A stretch of 64,000 nucleotides of DNA. It comes from CATQGW01 sp965242565. GTDB lineage: Bacteria; Chloroflexota; Dehalococcoidia; Bin125. This document shows, in pieces, positions 26,822 through 35,581 of the stretch. The stretch spans positions 3,162,001-3,226,000 of the forward strand of contig OZ251457.1 of assembly GCA_965242565.1 (NCBI GenBank), given 5' to 3'. The position numbers and the translations under genes were made by a program. The notes under the pieces were generated by a model. That model ran no database searches. It was given only the letters and a program-made list of their open reading frames with translations, and was not told where the DNA came from. The stretch's first letter is position 1; every line of letters begins with the position of its first letter.

Positions 26822-27721
26822 CTAGCCGAAGAAGCCGCCGCCCGCCACGGCCGGCTTGAAGATCTCCTCAAACTGCGCCGCCGCGCCCTCGACGCTCCAG
26901 CGTTCCGTGCCGCGCATCTGCCGAATCACCGCCGGCTTGTTGAACAGCTGCAGGTCGTAGCCCGACGCGCCAACTATCTGCCCGTTCAGCCAGTCCGACT
27001 GCTCGGAGGCCATGTAGACGATCGGCACCGCCACGTTGGCCGGCGAGCGCTGCGGATCTTCCTCGGTGGACTCCACTGAGCCCTCGCGCCGCCGTTCTTC
27101 CGGCACCGTGTCCGTCATCCGCGTCGACGCCCCCGGCGAAATCGCGTTCGCCGTCGCGCCGTAGCGCCCCAGCGCGTTCGCGCAGGAGTAGGTGAAGCCG
27201 ACCACGCCCATCTTGGCCGCCGCGTAGTTCGGCTGACCCGGCGCGCCGAAGATGCCCGAGACCGACGAGAAGTTGATCAGCCGGTAGTGCCCCTTGCGCT
27301 CCGTGCGCCAGTGAATCGAGGCGTACTTCGTCGTGTTGAACGTGCCCTTCAGATGCACGTCCAGCACCGCGTCCCACTCCGCTTCGGTCATGTTGAAGAC
27401 CATCCGGTCGCGCAGGATGCCCGCCGTGTTGACCAGGATGTCCAGGTCGCCGAACGTGTCGATCGCCTGCCGGATGATTCCCTCCGAAGCGTCGTAGTCC
27501 GCCACCGAGGAGTAGTTGGCCACGGCCTCGCCGCCGGTGTCGTTGATGAACGCCACCACCTCGTCGGCCGGTGCCGAAGCCGCCCCGCTGCCGTCCACCG
27601 AGCCGCCCAGGTCGTTCACCACGACCTTCGCGCCTTCAGCCGCGAACAGCTTCGAAATCTCCGCCCCGATCCCGCGTCCCGCGCCGGTCACTACCGCCAC
27701 GCGGCCGTCAAGCATTCCCAT
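26822..27721 (-). CDS. Short-chain dehydrogenase (MFE-2-like), copy 2
   Basis: 299 aa, aligned end to end with the downstream copy: TGAGRGIG, VVVNDLGGSVDGSG, NTAG, SSVSG and YAAAK are all intact. The C-terminal 40 residues differ most. ATG 27721 is chosen over 27733 because it aligns with the start of copy 1. A role in beta-oxidation-like 3-hydroxyacyl-CoA oxidation is suggested by family; substrate specificity of the two copies may differ. Confidence 0.88.
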   Translation of the reverse strand: MGMLDGRVAVVTGAGRGIGAEISKLFAAEGAKVVVNDLGGSVDGSGAASAPADEVVAFINDTGGEAVANYSSVADYDASEGIIRQAIDTFGDLDILVNTAGILRDRMVFNMTEAEWDAVLDVHLKGTFNTTKYASIHWRTERKGHYRLINFSSVSGIFGAPGQPNYAAAKMGVVGFTYSCANALGRYGATANAISPGASTRMTDTVPEERRREGSVESTEEDPQRSPANVAVPIVYMASEQSDWLNGQIVGASGYDLQLFNKPAVIRQMRGTERWSVEGAAAQFEEIFKPAVAGGGFFG

Positions 27722-27733
27722 GATCCCGATCAT

Positions 27734-28348
27734 CCTTCCTGAGCCGGCCGATCCCCGACCAGCCGAAGCAAGCTCTGTACCGCGCCGCGAAGCTCAAGGC
27801 CCGCAGCACACCCGCAGGCTACCACCGCCCGCTCCTTACCGCCCGCCCCTGCGCATTCTTCCCACCCTCTCTTCTTCTCGTCATTCCCGCCCCTCTCTCT
27901 ACTCCGTCATACCCGCGCTTGCCGCGGAGCCTGCCCCCGGCCCGAACGGGGGTATCTCGACGCGACCGGCACCAAAGCCCCGAGCCGCCGCCCGACGCCG
28001 TTCGCAGGAACCCGGGGCTTGGTCTCGCCAACGGACGCCGTATGGGCCCCAGATCAAGTCTGGGGCGACGGATCCCGGGGATGCGGGGGTTGGAGGGTGC
28101 GCGGGCCGATTCCCGCTCGGGGGCGGGAATGACGGAGAAGGGGCGGGAATGACGAAGAAAGGGGGCGGGAATGACGGAGAAGGGGGCGGTGCGGGTGCCG
28201 GGTACCGCTCACGTCGAGATACCCCCGTTCGGGCCGGGGGCAGGCTCCGCGGCAAGCGCGGGCATGACGAAGTGGGGGTGGCGCGGGTATGACGGAGTGG
28301 GCGCGGGGAGGCGGAGGGCGGCGCGGGAGACGGAAGTGTGAACACGCC
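27734..28348. repeat. 615-bp gap made of dispersed palindromic repeats
   Basis: It holds a CGTCAT-ACCCGCGC module near 27906-27964, a CCCCAGA-tcaag-TCTGGGG hairpin at 28047-28065, an ATTCCCGC...GCGGGAAT hairpin near 28110-28131 followed by GAATGACG-type tails, and an inverted copy of the long module near 28206-28267. Open frames across it translate the repeats only. The last tail abuts the stop codon of the next gene. Confidence 0.85.
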
Positions 28349-28708
28349 CTAGTGCCGCGGACCCTGGCGGCCCGGTGCCGGCTTGCTTTCTGCGAACTCC
28401 CGGGTTGTGGCGGTCTCGCGGATGACCGCCTCATAGAGCGCGAGCACGGGCGGGCCCTCCAGCACCTCGCCGACCGTGCCCTGCGCGTGCGCCCGACGGA
28501 ACGCCTCGCTTTGCGTCCAGGCGTGAAACGCTTCCGCGCTCTCCCACTGCGAGAACGAGATGTAGTCGCCGGCCTCCGCGCCGCGCAGCAGCATGAACTG
28601 CACGAAGCCCGGCACCTCGGCCAGATACGACTCCCGCCGCTTCCAGATTTCCTCCCACTGCTCCTCGCGGTCCAGCTTCACGCTGAAACGGTTCATGGCC
28701 AGGTACAT
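28349..28708 (-). CDS. ABM/IsdG-like monooxygenase-fold protein
   Basis: 119 aa dimeric alpha-beta barrel type: MNRFSVKLDREEQWEEIWKRR, PGFVQFMLLRG, DYISFSQWESAEAFHAWTQS. Related proteins degrade heme (IsdG/HmoA) or oxidise quinols. No diagnostic heme-degradation residues can be assigned here. ATG 28708 is chosen because GGAG lies 6 nt upstream. Confidence 0.75.
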   Translation of the reverse strand: MYLAMNRFSVKLDREEQWEEIWKRRESYLAEVPGFVQFMLLRGAEAGDYISFSQWESAEAFHAWTQSEAFRRAHAQGTVGEVLEGPPVLALYEAVIRETATTREFAESKPAPGRQGPRH

Positions 28709-28829
28709 CGTCGGCTCCATCCTCTGGGGCATCTCGCGGGCTGCGCGCCGATCGCACAGCTCGCACAACACGGTGTCAGTTTACGCTGAAACCGGATCGT
28801 GTCTGATCAGCAGGAAGGCGGTCTTCGTC

Positions 28830-29426
28830 ATGCCCTTGCATCGTGCGCGGTTCGCGCTGGCCGCCGTCGTTCTGGCGGGGCTGGCGCTGGCCGCCTGCTC
28901 AGGCGGCGTCTCGGAAGAGGAAGGCGACGCGCTGGCGCGCGAGACGGCGCTGGCTGCCGCCGTCGCGCAGCGCGCCCAGCTGATCGCCGCCCTCGAACCG
29001 CTCGATCCGCTCCGCTACCACCACCTCGACCCGATGATCCGCGACGAAGGCCGCATCCCCACCGACGCCATCGTCTGGGCCGAGCGCGCCCGCGAGACGC
29101 TGCGCTGGGTTGGCTGGCCGGCCGAGCTGCGCGATCACGTCGCGCAGTACACGGAGTGGCTCGACGCGCTGCTCGACGCGCTGCTGGCGAACGACGCCGA
29201 AGCCGCCGGCGAGCCGTCGCGGATTGTGCATGCGCTGGCGCATACCTTTGAGGCGGCGCTCGAAGCGTGGCTCGACGGCAGGTCCGTGCCCGATCCACCG
29301 CCGCTCGCCGGCCTCGAACCGCCGATGCATCGCCACTCCGCCGACAGCGAGATGAGCGACGGGATGAGCATGAACGATGAGCAGGAGCACGATTCGCACG
29401 GTGAGTCACAGGGCGCGGACGAGTAG
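28830..29426 (+). CDS. Lipoprotein with His/Met/Asp-rich tail
   Basis: 198 aa. Signal peptide with lipobox LAAC (Cys23), so membrane-anchored outside. The middle is helical (LDPLRYHHLDPMIRDEG, WVGWPAELRDHVAQYTEWLDALL), and the C-terminus is rich in His, Met, Asp and Glu (MHRHSADSEMSDGMSMNDEQ), compatible with copper binding. AGGAAGG precedes the ATG. It overlaps the next (CopC) gene by 50 bp, which supports a role in periplasmic copper handling. Family not recognised. Confidence 0.7.
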   Translation: MPLHRARFALAAVVLAGLALAACSGGVSEEEGDALARETALAAAVAQRAQLIAALEPLDPLRYHHLDPMIRDEGRIPTDAIVWAERARETLRWVGWPAELRDHVAQYTEWLDALLDALLANDAEAAGEPSRIVHALAHTFEAALEAWLDGRSVPDPPPLAGLEPPMHRHSADSEMSDGMSMNDEQEHDSHGESQGADE

Positions 29427-30060
29427 CGCCGCCCTACTGGCCCTCCTGTCGATGCTGGGCGGCCTCTGCGCGGCGCTTGCCGTCGCCGCGCCCGCAGCGG
29501 CGCACGCGGCCTACGCATCATCCGCGCCCGCCTTCGGCGAAGTGCTGGAGACCGCGCCCGACCAGATCGAGCTGCGTTTCACGCAGCAGCTCTTCCGCCG
29601 CGAGGGCGCGAATCAGCTCCGGATCGAGCGCGCCGCCGACGGCGCGGCGGTCGCGCTGGGCGACGTAACGATCGACAACGCAGACCGCGCCGCCATGCGC
29701 GCCCGGGTGCTCGAACCGCTGCCGCTCGGCCGCTATCTGGTCTCCTGGCAAAACCTCTCGGCCGACGACGGCGACACCGACAGCGGCGTCTATCCCTTCT
29801 ACGTCGGCGTCGCACCCAACGCGGGGGAGGAAGCGGCCGACCGCGCCCTCGCCGACGCGCTGCTGATCGCTTACCCAGGCGACGAACCTGAGAATGCCGC
29901 CGTCGATGCCGAGCCTGAGCCGTCGGCGCCGACCGTCGTGCGGCGCGAGGATGCGCCGAGCGGCGGGATCGCGGCGTCCTCGATCATCTGGCTCGTGTTC
30001 GGCGGCGTCGCGCTGGCCGCTGTCGGCCTGTCGCTGCGCCGCTTCGGACGCTCGCTGTGA
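29377..30060 (+). CDS. CopC-domain copper-binding protein with C-terminal anchor
   Basis: 227 aa. Signal peptide ending in AAAHA, then a CopC-type beta-sandwich (SSAPAFGEVLETAPDQIELR...GRYLVSWQNLSADDGDTDSG), a low-complexity linker and a C-terminal transmembrane helix (SIIWLVFGGVALAAVGLSLR). Exported, copper binding by family. Start is ATG 29377 or GTG 29401. Coupled to the next gene by a GTGA overlap. Confidence 0.82.
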   Translation: MSRSTIRTVSHRARTSSAALLALLSMLGGLCAALAVAAPAAAHAAYASSAPAFGEVLETAPDQIELRFTQQLFRREGANQLRIERAADGAAVALGDVTIDNADRAAMRARVLEPLPLGRYLVSWQNLSADDGDTDSGVYPFYVGVAPNAGEEAADRALADALLIAYPGDEPENAAVDAEPEPSAPTVVRREDAPSGGIAASSIIWLVFGGVALAAVGLSLRRFGRSL

Positions 30061-31088
30061 CCCGCGCCGCAACCGGCATGGCACTGTTTGGGGCGCTGTT
30101 GTCGGCAGCGCTGCTCGCGGCCGCCTGCGGCGGCGGCGAGCCGGAGCGCCCCGACGCGCTGCCCGTGCCCGGCCTCGCCGCGTTCACGATCGGCGTCGAC
30201 CTCTGGCTGCGCGAGGGCGGCGAGGAGCGGCTGATCGTCGAGGCCGACGAGGGACGGCAGGTGCTCTCGCCCGCGATCTCGCCCGACGGAGGCCGGATTG
30301 CGTTCGTCTTCTTCCAGGTCACGAGCGGCGAACAGAACGGGCGCATGCTCACTGTCGGCGCGGACCTCGCTGTCTGGGATGCCGACGGCGGGGTGCGGAT
30401 CGTGCTCGAGCACGGCGAGCGCTCCGAGTACTTCTGGAACCCGCGCTGGACGCCCGACGGCCAATCGCTGATCTACACGCACGAGGCGCCGGGCATGGAG
30501 ATCGCCGTCGAGCGCTTGGATCTGGCGACCGGCCAAACCCGCGTGCTCCGCTCAGTCGCTCGAGGCGCCGACATCGCCCCCGACGGACAACGCCTCGTCT
30601 TCATCGACGACCCCTACGGCGGCGCGCCGCGCCTATTGGTGCGCGACCTGCAAAGCGGCGCAGAGCACCCGCTCAACGCTGCCGGCGACTGGGAAATCTA
30701 CGTCTTTCGCATTCCCAAATGGACGCCCGACGGCCGCTCGATCGTCTTCGCCGGTGCAACCCAACTCCCCACCGTCTCCGGCGACCCGCTGCTCGCCGTG
30801 CGCAGCAACAACGGCCCCGAAGACATCTGGCGCGTCGCCGCCACCGGCGGCCAGCCGGAGCTGATCGCCGCTGTCACCGAGGACCAGCCCGATTTCGCTG
30901 TCTCCGACGACGGACGCCATGTCTTGGTCCGCGGCTCCTTCGGCGTCTACATCACCGCGATCCCGGCGGGCGGTGCGCCCTTCGCGGTCGCGCCGGGCGA
31001 GTTTCACGGCTGGCATGACTGGCGCGGGCGGCTCACGGACGCGCAGTGGCGCGATCTGGTCAACCGCGCCGCCGCGGGCGAGCAATGA
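30057..31088 (+). CDS. TolB/WD40-like beta-propeller lipoprotein
   Basis: 343 aa. Lipobox LAAAC (Cys24). At least three PD40/TolB-type motifs follow (SPAISPDGGRIAFVF, NPRWTPDGQSLIYTH, IPKWTPDGRSIVFAG), giving an extracytoplasmic propeller. The GTG start overlaps the CopC stop and the TGA overlaps the next ATG. A scaffold or sensor role within the copper operon is inferred only from position. Confidence 0.78.
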   Translation: MTRAATGMALFGALLSAALLAAACGGGEPERPDALPVPGLAAFTIGVDLWLREGGEERLIVEADEGRQVLSPAISPDGGRIAFVFFQVTSGEQNGRMLTVGADLAVWDADGGVRIVLEHGERSEYFWNPRWTPDGQSLIYTHEAPGMEIAVERLDLATGQTRVLRSVARGADIAPDGQRLVFIDDPYGGAPRLLVRDLQSGAEHPLNAAGDWEIYVFRIPKWTPDGRSIVFAGATQLPTVSGDPLLAVRSNNGPEDIWRVAATGGQPELIAAVTEDQPDFAVSDDGRHVLVRGSFGVYITAIPAGGAPFAVAPGEFHGWHDWRGRLTDAQWRDLVNRAAAGEQ

Positions 31089-33349
31089 GATGCCCCCGCC
31101 GCCTGGCGCTGCTTGCGATCGTGCTGGTTGCCGCCTGCGCCGCGCTGCTGCACGACGCGCCGCCCGCCTCCGCCCACGCCCTGCTGGCCCGCGCCGACCC
31201 GCCAATCAACGCCGCGCTGCGCGAATCTCCAACCGCCGTGACGCTCTTCATGACCGAGCCGCTCGAACGCAATTACAGCAGCGTGCAGGTGCTCGACAGC
31301 GCCGGACAGCGCCGCAATATCGGCGCAACCGAATTCTCCGACGCCGACGCCACGCGCATGCGCGTCAATGTCCTCCGCCTGAGTCCGGGTATCTACACCG
31401 TCGTCTGGCGCACGCTCTCCCAGATCGACGGCCACACCTGGACCGGCTCCTACGTTTTCTCCGTGCTCAACGCCGACGGCAGTGCGCCCGAAGGCGCGGG
31501 CGTCGTCGTGGACCTTGGACGTTCCGGCCCACCCACGGCCGCCGATGCCGCCGTCAAAGCCGTCGGCTTTGCCGCCCTCACCCTGTTTGTCGGCGCGGTC
31601 GCTTTCTGGATCGCCGCCGGCCGATTGCCCGCGCCGCGCCCCGATCTGGTCGAATCGACCGTCAGGCCCGCGCTGGCTGTCGCCGTTGCGCTGGGCATCC
31701 TCACGACCGGCTACGAGGCCGTCTCCGCCGCGCTCGAACTGGGCGGCGATGCGGGCGGTTGGGGCCTGCTCGACGAAATCCTCTTCGAGACGCGCCTCGG
31801 CCTCTGGTTCAACCTGCGCTGGGCGGCGCTGGTCGTCGCCGCCCTCCTGCTCGTCGGCACGGCTCGCCGGCCGATTGCGCAGGACATCCGCATTCCGTTT
31901 GCGCTTCTCGCAATCGCTTGGCTCGCTTCCTCCGCCGCAATTTCGCACGGCGCGGCGATCGCCGCGGGCGGCGTCTGGGGCGCGCTTTTCGACGCGCTCC
32001 ATCTGGGCGCGGCGGCGCTCTGGATTGGCATGCTGGCTGTCCTGATCGTCGTCCTCCGACGCGGGCGCGACGCCCCCGCCCGCCACTGGCGCATCGCCCT
32101 CGTGCGGCGCTTCTCCGTCATCGCCGCCGCAACGGCCCCCATCCTGCTCGCCGCCGGACTGCTTAACGCCCTGATCCAAATCCCCGACGCCCGCGGCCTG
32201 ACCGAAACCGATTGGGGCGCAGCTTTCATCGCCAAACTGATCGCCCTTCTCCTCCTCTTCGTTGCCGCCGCGACCAATGCCGTCGTACTCCGCCCCCGCG
32301 CCGCGCAGGGCGGACATTGGCGCGCCGAGCGCTGGTTCGCGCCAATGATGCGGATCGAACTCACCCTCGCCGCCATCGTGCTCGTCATAACCGGCACCCT
32401 CACCCAGCTTCCCTCTCCGGCCAGCGCCCTGCCCGACACCGAGCAGCGCGATAACACCACCACCCAAACCGTCGCCCGTGCCGATCTGCTCGCGCAGCTG
32501 ACCATCTCCCCCAACCTCGTCGGCTTCAACCGCTGGGAAATCCGCATCACCGACGCCGCAGGCGAGCCGCCCGCCAACCCAGTCGAAGCCGTCCGCCTCC
32601 GCTTCCGTTACGACGACCCCGGCGTCGGCCCCGTCGCCGCGCCCGCCGTCGCCGAAGGCGGCGGCGTCTTCAGCCTCGAAGGCGCGTACTTCGGTCTGGC
32701 GGGCAGCTGGACCGTCGAAGCCGAACTCCGCCGCGCGAGCGGCGACGACCTGATCGCCGCCGTCCAAACCGATGTCGTCCCCGGCTACCAGACCGTCCTG
32801 CCCTGGGACACCGGCGCGCCCGGCGCGCTCGCTCTGCCGCTGACCCAAATGGACTGGAACGGCGTCGGCGCGCTCTGGGCGTTCGTGCTCGGCGGCCTGC
32901 TGCTCGCCAACCGACGCCAGCTCCGCGACCGCTTCGGCCTGCGCGCCGGCGACGCGAGCCTGGCCGGCGGCGCGCTCGGCCTGATCGCCGCTGTCGTCTT
33001 GCTCACCGGCCTCCATGTCGATCCCGGCCGCACGCTGCAAAACCCCATCGAGCGCACCCCCGAATCCGTCGAGCGCGGCGCGGCTCTCTTCGCCCGCAAC
33101 TGCGCCAGCTGCCACGGCGATACCGGGGCAGGCGATGGACCCCTCGCCGACACCCTCCCCGCGCCGCCCGCCAACTTCACCGTTCACGTCCCCTTCCACC
33201 CCGACGGCGTGCTCTTCGCCTGGATCACCGACGGCATCCGCGGCACCGGCATGCCCGCCTGGCGCAATCAACTCAGCGAGCAGCAGCGTTGGGACCTGGT
33301 CAACTTCCTCCGCCGCAACTTCGACCCCCTCACACCCTCCACCCCCTAA
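31085..33349 (+). CDS. CopC-CopD-cytochrome c fusion
   Basis: 754 aa. Signal peptide, then mature CopC domain starting at SAHALLARADPP (about 30-130). A CopD-type membrane domain of about eight helices follows (about 150-440; LDALHLGAAALWIGMLAVLI). Next is an extracytoplasmic YtkA/FixH-like segment (about 470-590), two more helices, and a class I cytochrome c domain with CASCH (673-677) and probable Met ligand in GTGMPAW (Met723). Copper uptake coupled to a redox centre is suggested. Start overlaps the previous stop (ATGA). Confidence 0.88.
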   Translation: MRCPRRLALLAIVLVAACAALLHDAPPASAHALLARADPPINAALRESPTAVTLFMTEPLERNYSSVQVLDSAGQRRNIGATEFSDADATRMRVNVLRLSPGIYTVVWRTLSQIDGHTWTGSYVFSVLNADGSAPEGAGVVVDLGRSGPPTAADAAVKAVGFAALTLFVGAVAFWIAAGRLPAPRPDLVESTVRPALAVAVALGILTTGYEAVSAALELGGDAGGWGLLDEILFETRLGLWFNLRWAALVVAALLLVGTARRPIAQDIRIPFALLAIAWLASSAAISHGAAIAAGGVWGALFDALHLGAAALWIGMLAVLIVVLRRGRDAPARHWRIALVRRFSVIAAATAPILLAAGLLNALIQIPDARGLTETDWGAAFIAKLIALLLLFVAAATNAVVLRPRAAQGGHWRAERWFAPMMRIELTLAAIVLVITGTLTQLPSPASALPDTEQRDNTTTQTVARADLLAQLTISPNLVGFNRWEIRITDAAGEPPANPVEAVRLRFRYDDPGVGPVAAPAVAEGGGVFSLEGAYFGLAGSWTVEAELRRASGDDLIAAVQTDVVPGYQTVLPWDTGAPGALALPLTQMDWNGVGALWAFVLGGLLLANRRQLRDRFGLRAGDASLAGGALGLIAAVVLLTGLHVDPGRTLQNPIERTPESVERGAALFARNCASCHGDTGAGDGPLADTLPAPPANFTVHVPFHPDGVLFAWITDGIRGTGMPAWRNQLSEQQRWDLVNFLRRNFDPLTPSTP

Positions 33350-33390
33350 CTCGGGTGCCCACAAAATGTGAGATACGGGAGGGCAGCCGC

Positions 33391-33852
33391 TCAGTCACCC
33401 TCGGCCGGCGAAAGCCCGTGCCGCCGGCGGTAGTGCCTCGCCGTCGGCGGCCCCAGATCAGGCGGCAACTCCCGCTCCGCGGCATCCAACAGCCGGATCA
33501 GAGTGCGGATCTCTCCGAGCGCGAAGGCAAAGTAGTCACTCTCCCAGCTGTCGTCGTAGAAATTCTGATGCGCGGCCAACGCGACTTCAAACAGAGCGCT
33601 GACCTGCGGGTTGCCGATGTAGTGGGCGACATAACGAACGATCTCCCGTCCGTCCGCATGGCTTCTGTACGGCCAGTCTCGCCCGGCCGCAAACGCCTTG
33701 ACGCGATGCGCAACCGCGCCCCACAACTTCTCCGACGCCTGTAGACGATCGCCTTGCACGATCATCTCGTCCGCGTGCTCGAGCAGCCGACGGTAATGGA
33801 CGTCGTGGCTCTCAATGGGCGAGAGCGGGCCGTCAGCGCTGCGGGTAGCCAC
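33391..33852 (-). CDS. PaREP1-like helical protein, pair A copy 1
   Basis: 153 aa. YRRLLEHADEMIVQGDRLQASEK LWGAVAHRVKAFA, then SHADG, NPQVSALFEVALAAHQNFYD and a C-terminal YRRRHG. The GDxxxASExxWGAxxxxV pattern resembles the PaREP1/HEPN-like helical family of unknown function. GTG 33852 is chosen because the DNA around it aligns with the ATG of the neighbouring copy. No active-site RxxxxH is evident. Confidence 0.65.
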   Translation of the reverse strand: MATRSADGPLSPIESHDVHYRRLLEHADEMIVQGDRLQASEKLWGAVAHRVKAFAAGRDWPYRSHADGREIVRYVAHYIGNPQVSALFEVALAAHQNFYDDSWESDYFAFALGEIRTLIRLLDAAERELPPDLGPPTARHYRRRHGLSPAEGD

Positions 33853-33886
33853 TGCAAAATCGCTCTCGCTGCGCTGGCGCGGCGGC

Positions 33887-34354
33887 TCAGTCGCCGTTGG
33901 AGGCAGCGGGCGCGAGACCGTGTCGCCGGCGGTAATACTTGGCCGTCGGCGGCTCCAGATCAAGCGGCAACGCGCGCTCCGCGGCATCCAACAGGTCGAT
34001 CAGGTCGCCGATCTCTTCAATCGCGGAAGCGAACTCCTCGTCCTCCCAGTCGTCGTCGTAGACATTCTGGCAAGCGCCCGCCGCAACCGCGAACAGAGTG
34101 CTGATCCACGGATTCCCGACATGGTCGGCGACATGATGCACAATCACCCGCCCGTCCGCCTGACTCTCGAATGGCCACCCCCGCGCGGCGGCGAGCGCTG
34201 CAATGCGCCGCGCCGCCGCCCCCCACAACTGCTCCGACGCCCGTCGGCGATCGCCCTGCGCGATCATCTCCGCCGCGTGCTCCAGCAGCCGCCGACAGTA
34301 GACAGCATCGCCCTCGATGGGCGGGCTTGGGGCATCGGCGCTGCCGGTAGTCAT
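33887..34354 (-). CDS. PaREP1-like helical protein, pair A copy 2
   Basis: 155 aa paralogue directly upstream of copy 1: RRLLEHAAEMIAQGDRRRAS, then EQLWGAAARRIAALAAARGW and the tail KYYRRRHG. The start region GTGAGAGTGATTGCGCGATG aligns with that of copy 1. Two further relatives lie at 42000 and 42486. Function unknown; possibly an RNA- or nucleotide-binding helical bundle. Confidence 0.65.
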   Translation of the reverse strand: MTTGSADAPSPPIEGDAVYCRRLLEHAAEMIAQGDRRRASEQLWGAAARRIAALAAARGWPFESQADGRVIVHHVADHVGNPWISTLFAVAAGACQNVYDDDWEDEEFASAIEEIGDLIDLLDAAERALPLDLEPPTAKYYRRRHGLAPAASNGD

Positions 34355-34427
34355 CGCGCAATCACTCTCACGCCGGCGCGACCCCCGCGCCGTCTGCCGC
34401 CCATTGTGCCACACCAAGCGCACAGTC

Positions 34428-34436
34428 TGATATGCT
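34428..34436 (+). promoter_or_regulatory. Extended -10 element before the diiron operon
   Basis: TGATATGCT is an extended -10 (TGn-TATGCT) about 35 nt upstream of the GGAGGATCACC Shine-Dalgarno of the next gene. No good -35 box is present, as is common with extended -10 promoters. Confidence 0.4.
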
Positions 34437-34478
34437 CGCCCCAGCCGCACGGCAAGACGCGCACAGCGGAGGATCACC

Positions 34479-35513
34479 ATGGTCACCTCGATCGAAAACC
34501 CCGGCCTCTACCTCGACTGGCTCAACCTCGAAACCGACGACGAATTCGAAGTCGAACCGGGGCGCAAGGGCATCACCCTCGCCTCCATCAACCAGCGCAT
34601 GGTCAGCGCCGACGGACACGACGAGGCCGACTCCCGCTCCTTCGCGCCCCGCGGCATCACCGCCGACCCCCGCTCCAACGCGCACGGACGCCAGTACCGC
34701 GACAAGGGCGATGTCTGGTCCGAGAGCGCCATGCTCCTCTACGAAGAGGCCCTCCAGCGGCAGTGGTCCAGCGCCCGCGACATCCCCTGGGACACCATCG
34801 GCGATCAGCCCGACGACATCGAGCGCGCCATGTGTACCCTCTGCACCTTCCTCACCCAGGTCGAATTCATCGCCGGCGACGTGCCCGGACGCTTCCTCGA
34901 AACCGTCCACCCCGACTTCTTCGAGTCCCAGCTCTTCCTCGGCACCCAGCTGATGGACGAAGCGCGCCACCTCGATGTCTTCCGCAAGCGCGCCCTCGTC
35001 AACGGCGGCGGCCTCTCCCCCGCCGGCCTCGGCGCCGTCGGACTGCTCGCCCTCGACGACTTCACCGAAATGACCGCCATCCTCCACCTCTTCGCCGAGG
35101 GCCTCGTCCAGTCCCTCTTCCGCATGGGCGAACTGATCGGCCAGAACGAAGCCGAAAAGCGCATGTTCCGCCTCTCCGCGCAGGACGAGAGCCGCCACCT
35201 TGCCTTCGGCGTCACCCACACCAAGTACACCGTCGAAACCCAGCCCTGGCGCAAGGAAGAACTCCACCACTACCTCGACGTCAACGAGCGCGTGCAGAAC
35301 ACCCAGGCTGGGCTCACCACCAACCCGATCACCGGCGAAGCCCTCGCCGTGCTCGCCGGCGGCGGCATCGAGCACCTCGACGAGGGCTACAACCTCGTCC
35401 TGCTCATGCGCAAAAAGCAGATGAACGAGTACTACCACCGCCTCCAGGTCGTCGGCCTCGGCGACCGACTCGACCGCATGGCCCCGGAGATGCGCGAACT
35501 GATCGACGTCTAG
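34479..35513 (+). CDS. Ferritin-like diiron oxygenase (R2-like)
   Basis: 344 aa four-helix-bundle protein of the ribonucleotide-reductase-R2/diiron-oxidase type. A complete ligand set is visible: Glu129 (TQVEFIAG), Glu161/His164 (MDEARH), Glu207 (LFAEGLV) and Glu237/His240 (QDESRH). GGAGG precedes the ATG. Not a housekeeping NrdB, as no radical-chain context or NrdA is nearby. Oxidation or N-oxygenation of a small substrate is the likely role. It forms an operon with a paralogue that lacks the metal site. Confidence 0.82.
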   Translation: MVTSIENPGLYLDWLNLETDDEFEVEPGRKGITLASINQRMVSADGHDEADSRSFAPRGITADPRSNAHGRQYRDKGDVWSESAMLLYEEALQRQWSSARDIPWDTIGDQPDDIERAMCTLCTFLTQVEFIAGDVPGRFLETVHPDFFESQLFLGTQLMDEARHLDVFRKRALVNGGGLSPAGLGAVGLLALDDFTEMTAILHLFAEGLVQSLFRMGELIGQNEAEKRMFRLSAQDESRHLAFGVTHTKYTVETQPWRKEELHHYLDVNERVQNTQAGLTTNPITGEALAVLAGGGIEHLDEGYNLVLLMRKKQMNEYYHRLQVVGLGDRLDRMAPEMRELIDV

Positions 35514-35581
35514 CCGTCGCCGAGACACCCGGCGGGCGGCGCAACCCGGCACACCACAGGCACAACAGGGGAGGCAGGGCA

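Noticed and set aside
31004..33364. 786-aa open frame antisense to the CopC-CopD fusion
   Set aside because: Shadow of a membrane gene; no start signal and no domain.
34479..35513. Class I ribonucleotide reductase small subunit
   Set aside because: Ligands match the fold, but there is no NrdA partner, and the tandem ligand-less paralogue points to a different oxygenase.
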